The notes under the pieces are model-generated. The model had not been told where the DNA came from. It worked only from the letters and a program-made list of their open reading frames with translations, and made no database searches. A DNA stretch of 64,000 bases from Juglans regia (lineage: Eukaryota; Streptophyta; Magnoliopsida; Fagales; Juglandaceae), in the NCBI RefSeq assembly GCF_001411555.2, contig NC_049914.1, positions 14,896,798-14,960,797 of the forward strand, given 5' to 3'. Below, one piece after another: positions 57,480 to 64,000 of this stretch. Both the position numbers and the translations under genes were made by a program. Positions within the stretch are counted from its first letter, which is position 1. Every line of letters starts with the position of its first letter.

Positions 57480-59697
57480 TTTGTTGCATTAATTACCAAG
57501 GTACAAGATCCAAAACCAATTTATGATTATAGGCCAATAAGTTTGTGCAATGTTTTGTACAAAATTATAGCCAAGTGACCCTTGCCAATAGATTAAAATT
57601 CGTTCTCAATGATATTGTTTCCAAAAATCAGAATGATTTTATTGAGACTTATTTCTAATAACATAATTGTTACTTCTAAAACTCTTCATTCTATGAAAAT
57701 GAGGCAAAGGGATAGAGTTGGAAGTATGGCTTTAGAATTGGATATATAAAAAACATACGAAAGAGTTGAGTAGTCATACTTAGAGGCAATGATGAAAAAG
57801 CTAGATTTTGGAGGAAGATGGGTGGATTTGATTATGGAATGTGTCACTTTTGTCTCATATGTTGTCATGGTAAATGGGAAACCTGGTGATACAAGTATAC
57901 CTACAAGGGGTTAAGACAAGGAGATCCATTGTCCCCTTACTTATTTATTTTGTGTGCTGAAGGGCTAAGCACTTTGATCAATCAGGCCAAAGCAAGGGCG
58001 AGATAAGGGGAGTGTTTGTTGCCAGGGGAGGGACCAAAATCATCCATCTTATTTTTGCTGACGATTGCATAGTACTATTTGGGAAAGCTAGCTGAGTTGA
58101 GTGGAAGAGGATAAGCAACATTCTTGAGATCTATGAACATGCATCTGGAAAGAGTTTAAACAAACAAAGGACTACAAAGAGCCGAGGTACCTGGATCAAT
58201 TGAAAGTTCGATTCTATCTGAACTATTCATTTTCAAATGACGTCCACAGTCTTTGCAAATATTCATTTTTTTAGTTCAAATGCTAAAGTATCTGAGGAAA
58301 ACCAGATTTTGAAGGATGTAGAGGCAAGGGTTCACAATAACTATGAGAAGTACTTGAGATTGCCTACAACGGTGGAGAGATCATAGTATAACACCTTTAG
58401 GGACATAAAGACAAAGTTTGGCATAAGATTAGCAATTGGAAAAGCCAATTTCTATCTCTCTCGAGTAAGGAAGTTTTAAAGTAATTATTCAGTCTATTCC
58501 CTCTTACCATATTACCTAAGAGGTTATGCAAGGAGATAGTAGTTATGATGGCCAAGTTTTGGTGGGGGCACAAACATATTGATAGGAAGATACAATGGAG
58601 GAGTTGGGGTAAGATGGGGACTTCAAAAGCTGAGGGGGGTTGGATTTTAGAGAGTTAGAGAGCTTCAATCAAGCTTTGCTAGCTAAGTAGCGTTGGAGAG
58701 TTTTGACAAACTCAAACTCCATTGCAGCCAAGGTTTTCAAAGATAAACATTATAGGTAGACTAAGCTTCTAAATGCTAAGCTTAGTAATGGACCCTCAAT
58801 GACTTAGAGAAGCTTATGGGGTTCCCTAGAATTATTATAGGATGGGCTTGTTTGGAGGGTTGAGAATGGCAAGAACATAAGAACTTGGGGGTGACAAATG
58901 GATCCCGAGACCCTCATCCTTTTCTATCCAAATCCCAGTGAAGAGTTTCAATGAATATGCAAGAGTGTTGAAGTTGATTGAAGCAGCTTGTGGTAACTGG
59001 AATGAAGATGTGGTAAGGAGAACATTTGATGAAGATGAGGCTGAATTAGTCTGTAGCCTTCCTATTTGTCAAACTGGTTTATAAGACAAGTAGATTTGGG
59101 CTCCCACCAAAAATGGTATTTTTAATGTTAAAAGTGCATATCATCTGGACACGAGTAGAAAAAGAAGGGTAAAAGGGGATTCCGCTAGAGTAAAGGGAGG
59201 AAATGAAGGATGGAAGGCACTATGAGATCTGAATGTACCAAGTGGAAGGCACTATGAGATCTGAATGTACCAAGTGTGGTGAAGATATTCATATGCAAAG
59301 CTATCAATTTGCCAACAAGGAGAAACTTGGCTTGGAGGAAAGTTGTGGAAAACCCTTACTACCCCATATGTGAAAGAGAAGAGGAATCCATTTGTCATGC
59401 CGTCTAGAGTTGCATAGCAACCATGGATGTTTGGAAAGAAGATTCAAGTCCTTTACATAAATTTTCTGGTAGTGAGGAAGAGATGTACACTATATGGGAG
59501 AAGATGGTAGGTATTGAATTTACCACATGAGGATTTAGAGCTAGCTGCAATAGTCATGAGAAAGATTTGGCTGAGAAGAAATACTTTTGTTTTTTAGAAA
59601 TGATTTATTGGTCCTAGAGTGGTTTTTAAACAAGCTAAAGAAAGTTTAGTTGAGTTCTAGCAAGCCCTGGGTAACTTAGGCATGGTGCAAGCTATCA
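57480..59697 (+). pseudogene. LINE reverse transcriptase and zf-RVT relic
   Basis: Plus-strand readings: [20 protein letters not shown] at 57508; GSMALELDI then KLDFGGRWVDLIMECVT near 57720-57850; a [20 protein letters not shown] block at 57905; the catalytic block LIFADDCIVLFGKAS at 58047; LWKDKF-like and zinc-finger side pieces to 59640, including NLPTRRNLAWRKVVENPYYP and a CHAV motif. These are the RT palm and the C-terminal region of plant LINEs. Stops are many, and a 32-bp tandem duplication at 59211-59274 shifts the frame. Inactive. Confidence 0.82.
59211..59274. repeat. 32-bp perfect tandem duplication
   Basis: The unit TGGAAGGCACTATGAGATCT… at 59211-59242 is repeated at 59243-59274. 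Not a multiple of three, so it shifts the LINE frame. Confidence 0.95.
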
Positions 59698-59705
59698 ATA
59701 TAGAT
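59698..59705. repeat. TSD ATATAGAT (left)
   Basis: 8 bp directly before TAGGGGTG; repeated exactly at 63692-63699. Confidence 0.95.
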
Positions 59706-60475
59706 TAGGGGTGGGCAGCGGGGCCCCGCGCCCTGGCCCCCGCTGACCTGCCCCATTCGCCCCGCCCCGGCCCATGCAGGGCGGGGGTTCTAGCCCGCTC
59801 AAGTGGGGTGCGGGGGGCCCCGCCAGCACCCCAAGGCTCATGTTGAGGCAGGGGATGGAGGGGGCGAAGCCCCTGCTCCGCTTTTCCCCCACCTCACTTA
59901 TATATTATATATAAATTAAAATTATATATATATAAATAAATAAACCATAAGTGACTTGAAATGGCGCCGTCTAAACTAATAGTGACTTAAAAAAACCATA
60001 AGCCTTAACTAATAGTGAAATAGCGCCGTCTCACTTTTAGTTAGTTCTCCCCTGCGCCTAGACACCTTCTCGAACTCTCTTCTCTCAATCTCTCTCACTT
60101 TCAGACCCACACTCTCTCTCTCTCTCTCGCTTGATCTATTCTCTCTCTCCGTCTCGCATGATTGCACAAGCAAGACCACAGTCCAGTCACTCCACCTTCG
60201 TTGACTCGTGTGAACCTATTTTGAAAGTTGAAACTTCGCATTCACCGCCACTCAAAGGTAAAAAATTCGAAACCCTAGATTTTACTTTTTTTAGTTTTGG
60301 ATTGGAGATTGGAGGAATGATGGGTTGAATCAGAGATGGAGGATGGGAATAATTGTGAACTTGTGTGCTGTGGAGAAATTTGTGCATGTATTTGATTCGT
60401 TGTGTGTTTGTTTGTTTTTTTTTTTTTTTGTTGTAGTTTTTTCACTTCCTGGCCTCTAGGTGTTCAGATCTGGAA

Positions 60476-60591
60476 CCCTAAATCAATTTAGGATTCCAAT
60501 CCCAAACCCGCTCTTGAAATTTAGGGGTTTCAATTGAAACCCCTAAATTTCAAGAGCGGGTTTGGGATTGGAATCCTAAATTGATTTAGGG
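60476..60591. repeat. Perfect 116-bp palindrome
   Basis: Arms 60476-60533 and 60534-60591 are exact reverse complements with no spacer, centred on CAATTG. The arms include CCCTAAATCAATTTAGGATT and CCAATCCCAAACCCGCTC. It continues into further GAAACCCCTAAAT units to 60690. It lies in the leader or intron upstream of the transposase start. Confidence 0.97.
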
Positions 60592-60792
60592 GTTCAATCC
60601 GAAACCTTAAATTGAGTTAGGGGTTTCAATCCGAAATCCCTAAATTTAAAATTAAGAGGTTCAATCCGAAACCCCTAAATTATGTTGGCTTTGCACTTTG
60701 CCTTATTTTCTCATGTGTAGTGTATTATTATAATTTTCTTATGTCTTGTGTTGATTGATTTTATAATTTTTTATTGTGTTGTGGAATCAGGA

Positions 60793-62884
60793 ATGTCTTC
60801 TCAAATGGATTTCACTGATATCTCTCCTACCCCTACCCCAGTTCCTAACCCTACTCAAACCTCAGGGAGTGGGAATACACCTTGCCCCGCCCCCAAGCCC
60901 ACACAAAGCAAGAAACCTGTTTCCGTAGTTTGTTCTCATTTTACCAAACTAGAGGGTGGTAACTCCAATAACCCCTAAGCTAAATGTAATTATTGTGGAA
61001 AAATATATGTATGTCACTATTGGAAATATGGTACACCCCAGTTAAAAGTCTATCTAGAGGAACAATGCAAGAAGAGTCCAATATTAAGATCCTTACTGGA
61101 GAATAGTCAATTTAGACTAGAAATTGGATTTAAAAAAATGGCGGATGGGAGTAGTTGGGGTCTAACGTTGAAGGGATATACAAAATATAATGCTGATGAG
61201 TGTAGAAGGAAGTTAGCTCGTATGGTTATCATAGACGAGCTACATTTTCAGTTTGTGGATGGGAGAGGGTTCCAAGAATTGGAACCTAGGTTTACGTTTC
61301 CTTCTCGCCACACTGTGGCAAATGATATTAAAAAGATGTACTTGAAAGATAAAGATGTGTTGAGAGGCCAATTGGCGGGTTTGGTAGTTTGCCTCACTAC
61401 CGATACTTGGACTTCTTTCCAAAATTTTAATTATATGTCTTTGACTATTCATTTCATTGATTCTGATTGGATTCTTCATAAAAAGATTATTAAGTTTTTT
61501 CAAATAACTAATCACAATGGTGAGACGATTGGGAAGGCCTTAAAGGTCTCAATAAAGGAGTGAGAGTTAGCACGAGTTTTGACAGTTTCGGTTGATAATG
61601 CCTCGTCTAATGACATCGCCTTGGGATATCTGAAGAATTATCTTAGAGAGGCAAATAAGACATTCTTGGTTGGTGAATATTTGCATGTTAGATGTTCTGC
61701 ACATATCTTGAATCTAATTGTGACTGAGGGGTTGAAAGATGTCAATGACTCGGTTGCACGAGTTAGATTGACTGTGAAATTTGTGAGGTCTTCTCCTTCT
61801 AGATTGGAGAAATTCAAGATTATTGTGAAGAGTGTGGATATAACATCAAAGAAAGGTCTTTGTACTGATGCTCCTACCAGATGGAACTCAACTTTCTTGA
61901 TGTTGGAGACGGCCGAAGAATATAAGGCAACCTTTCAATTATTGGGTGATGAAGACATTCAATATATCAAATACTTTGATGAGCACGGGGTTTAGGAAAG
62001 CCTAATGATGATGATTGGGAGGTAGTTGCTACTTTTGTTGATTTTCTCGGGTTTTTTTACGATGTCACGTTGAAGTTATCTACTTCTTTACGCTCTACAT
62101 TCCATGAATTTTGTCAACAAATATGTAGGGTGAAAGAAGAATTAGACGACATGTGTAGGGGTTCCAATCTAAGGATAAGTGGGATGACATTGACCACGAG
62201 AGTCAAATATGACAAGTATTAGAGAGACTTGACTAGACTAAATATTTTGTTATATGTGGCTGTTATTCTTGATCCCCGTCTAAAAATTTCAGGCATGTTA
62301 TATGGTTGGGGACTTGCGCATGATCAGGCATGGACTAATCTTATTGGTGAAATGACCCGAGATACCCTTTATAAATTTTATGATGAATTTAAAGCAATTA
62401 AGAGTGGTACTGCATCTACTACACCTCCACCTACCCCAATACCTCCTCCAGACACCGAGCCAACAAAGAAGCGTAGATTGGCATGGACTATGACCCTCGC
62501 ACATAATCTCACACTAGTCCATCAATCTACAGAGGTGGTCTTAGAGTTAGATAATTATTTGTCAGGGGATCTTATTCAAGATTATGATGATTTTGACATA
62601 TTAGGATGTGGAATGCAGCATCAAAGAAATATCTCATCCTATCTGAGATTGCCCATTGTATGTTGGCCAATCCCTATTAGCACCGTTGCCTCGGAGTCTA
62701 CCTTTAGTATCAGAGGGCGCATATTGGATCATTCTCGTTGTTCATTGTCTCCTACAACTATGCAGGCATTGATATGTACACAAAGTTGGACGATGAGAAA
62801 AGATATCTATGTTCCGGATGTTTTAAATTTTAAAGAGACTGACGAAGAGGGTGGTGATCAGTCTAGATCTGGATCATCTGGTAA
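60793..62884 (+). pseudogene. hAT (RICESLEEPER-like) transposase pseudogene
   Basis: ATG at 60793 after a plausible acceptor (GGAATCAG). The N-terminus is Pro/Thr-rich (ISPTPTPVPNPTQTSGSG). A BED zinc finger follows (CSHFTKLEGGN ... CNYCGKIYVCHYW ... LKVYLEEQCK), then LTTDTWTSFQNFNYMSLTIH and HVRCSAHILNLIVTEGL. The C-terminal dimerisation part ends with ISTVASESTFSIRGRILDHS. Stops lie at 60976, 61561 (TGA, probably from Trp) and 61993, and a frameshift region covers 62000-62225, so it is inactive. The conserved cysteines of the BED finger are still present. It aligns in order along its whole length with the copy 1 protein. Confidence 0.9.
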
Positions 62885-62949
62885 TTGTTATTTTTATTTT
62901 ATTATTTTGATTTATTTATATTTATTTCAATTTCATCTATATTAATTTT

Positions 62950-63500
62950 AGTATTAATTGTTGTAGCAACACATGAGACGACTCAGACGATGTCTACCTC
63001 TACTGCAATATGAGTATATGCTCAAGCCTCAAAAGACTACCCATCCGGCCGCCCCAAATGTCACAGTCAAAGACCCAAACAGCTCGCCTCTTTTTTTAGA
63101 TTATTAATTTCTTATAATATTGAAATTTGAATTAGTTGTACGTATTATGTAATTTTGTAATGTTGATACAATGTCCCTTGGACACTTTTTGATTTTGTAA
63201 TTTTGTAATTGTTTAGACTTTCTATTTTATTTTTGTAATAGCTTAGGTATTATTATTATTTTTTAGTTTATTAGGTAGTAAACTTGTAGTCTATACTATA
63301 GTAGTACTTCATTAGTCTTAATTATATAAAATTGTGTATGTATATATTATTTTTATTCATGTAACTTTTTTTCTTTTTTAAACTCTTTCTAAAAAAAAAA
63401 AAAAAAAGGAACTTCTATTTTTATGGGCCCAAAATGGCCCAGAAGTTGTTTCTGGGCCATTTTTGGCCCATTTAAGTGGTTTCTGGACCATTTTGCTTCT
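62950..63500. other. hAT copy 2 non-coding 3' part
   Basis: 3' end of the transposase gene and AT-rich DNA with an A run at 63392-63407. No other gene. Past 63500 the GC-rich end block begins. Confidence 0.5.
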
Positions 63501-63691
63501 AGGCCCTTGGCCCAATAAGGGCAGGGGGGACGGAGGACCCCGTCCACCCGCACCCCATTATCCGGGACAGGGTCCCTCGCCCCCGCACTCCGGGGGTGGG
63601 GGGTGGGTTCGAAAAACAATCCCCGGCCCATGCGGGGGCAAGGGACGGGGTGGGGGCTACCCCGCCCCATAGGGGGCAGGTAGCACCCCTA

Positions 63692-63699
63692 ATATAGAT
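63692..63699. repeat. TSD ATATAGAT (right)
   Basis: Exact copy of 59698-59705. Confidence 0.95.
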
Positions 63700-64000
63700 G
63701 TAAGAAGAGGAGCAAGATAGAAAGCACCAGTGGAAAGTTTTGTGAAAGCTAATTGAGATACAACATTTGACTCAAAACATAAGACGATGGGGGGTGAATT
63801 AGTTATTAGAGATGCAGAGGGTGAAGTGTTAGTATCTCTTTGCACGTCCAAGGGGTTTGAGGTTGTGTGCTTAATTAGATTTTGCAAAGGTTATCCTTGA
63901 ATGGGATGCATTGGCTGTTACAAAGGCTGTCAATAGTATAGAAAGCAACTGGGAGTGGCATGGACGGTTAGTAAAAGATATTGAAGGGATTCTTCATAGT
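63700..64000 (+). pseudogene. LINE RNase H domain relic, partial at the window end
   Basis: The plus-strand reading holds ARWKAPVESFVKANWDTTF, GGELVIRDAEGEVLVSLCTS and, after a frame change, ESNWEWHGRLVKDIEGILHS. This is the N-terminal and middle part of the RNase H-like domain of plant LINEs, continuing the coding region that the hAT element interrupts at 59705. The segment between the two readings (63855-63920) has a shift. The gene runs off the window. Confidence 0.7.

Larger units (their letters stand above)
59706..63691 (+). mobile_element. hAT transposon copy 2, inserted in the LINE relic
   Basis: 3,986 bp with termini TAGGGGTG ... CACCCCTA and a perfect 8-bp TSD, ATATAGAT. Both ends have long C/G-rich blocks (59714-59890 and 63500-63680). 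It carries a forward transposase pseudogene (60793-62884). Termini, GC-rich ends, CCCTAAAT motifs and protein make it a close relative of copy 1 (5560-10412), in the opposite orientation and with a separate insertion site. Confidence 0.93.
57400..64000 (+). mobile_element. LINE with RNase H domain, degenerate, split by hAT copy 2
   Basis: Plus-strand pieces run RT (57480-58190), thumb/connection (58300-58720), zf-RVT side (59100-59640) and, beyond the hAT insertion, RNase H (63700-64000 and onward). No endonuclease was recognised upstream. The right limit lies outside the window. This is a different LINE type from the intronic one, which lacks the RNase H domain. Confidence 0.75.

Noticed and set aside
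59695..59892. Gly/Pro/Arg-rich open frames at the hAT copy 2 ends (also 63389-63672)
   Set aside because: Translations of the GC-rich terminal blocks; not coding.

Overview
This window is nuclear DNA from a dicot plant, most likely a woody species. It is AT-rich and intron-containing, and it is dominated by nested transposable elements (TEs). A short AT-rich repeat recurs at about 22970, 23778, 35545, 35935, 39629 and (reverse strand) 39975. It has ends like TGTTTGGATAGT and a body rich in GAGATGAGATGA, and I associate it from memory with Juglandaceae (walnut/hickory) introns and intergenic DNA. That assignment is a guess, not a demonstration.

Only two host genes are clear. (1) A glyoxalase I (lactoylglutathione lyase) gene on the + strand at 24156-32138 has seven core exons and all four metal ligands. 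A small 5' intron, if spliced, adds a plastid-type leader. Its third core intron carries an antisense LINE with a perfect 14-bp target-site duplication (TSD). (2) An R2R3-MYB gene of the RAX/Blind type (subgroup 14) on the - strand at 37079-38559 has three exons and an intact 320-residue product.

Layout. 1-2030: remnants of LTRs. 2031-13180: an old Athila/Tat-type Ty3 element on the - strand, split by a hAT transposon (5560-10412) with 8-bp TSD GCCTCAAT. 13200-22410: a Tekay-like gag piece and LTR pieces, split by a MITE-like inverted-repeat element, which is itself split by a nearly complete chromodomain Ty3 element (16996-22171, TSD GATTA). 22411-36800: the glyoxalase gene, LINE and LTR scraps, and AT-rich repeats. 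36800-41700: the MYB gene, a tRNA-type SINE with a 12-bp TSD, and intergenic DNA. 41700-55893: three CACTA-like elements, each carrying a broken gene of the same plant transposon-protein type; element 2 also carries an En/Spm-Ptta-like gene on the other strand. All three are full of copies of the palindrome ACGTTCGAACGT and its variants. 55894-64000: a degenerate LINE with an RNase H domain, split by a second hAT copy (59706-63691, TSD ATATAGAT).

The most interesting material is the CACTA-like cluster with its palindromic subterminal sites and two-gene cargo but no recognised TNP2 transposase. Next are the paired hAT elements with GC-rich ends, telomere-like motifs and a perfect 116-bp palindrome, the possible dual targeting of glyoxalase I, and an unassigned 124-nt hairpin at 46303-46426. 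I saw no tRNA or rRNA gene and nothing bacterial.
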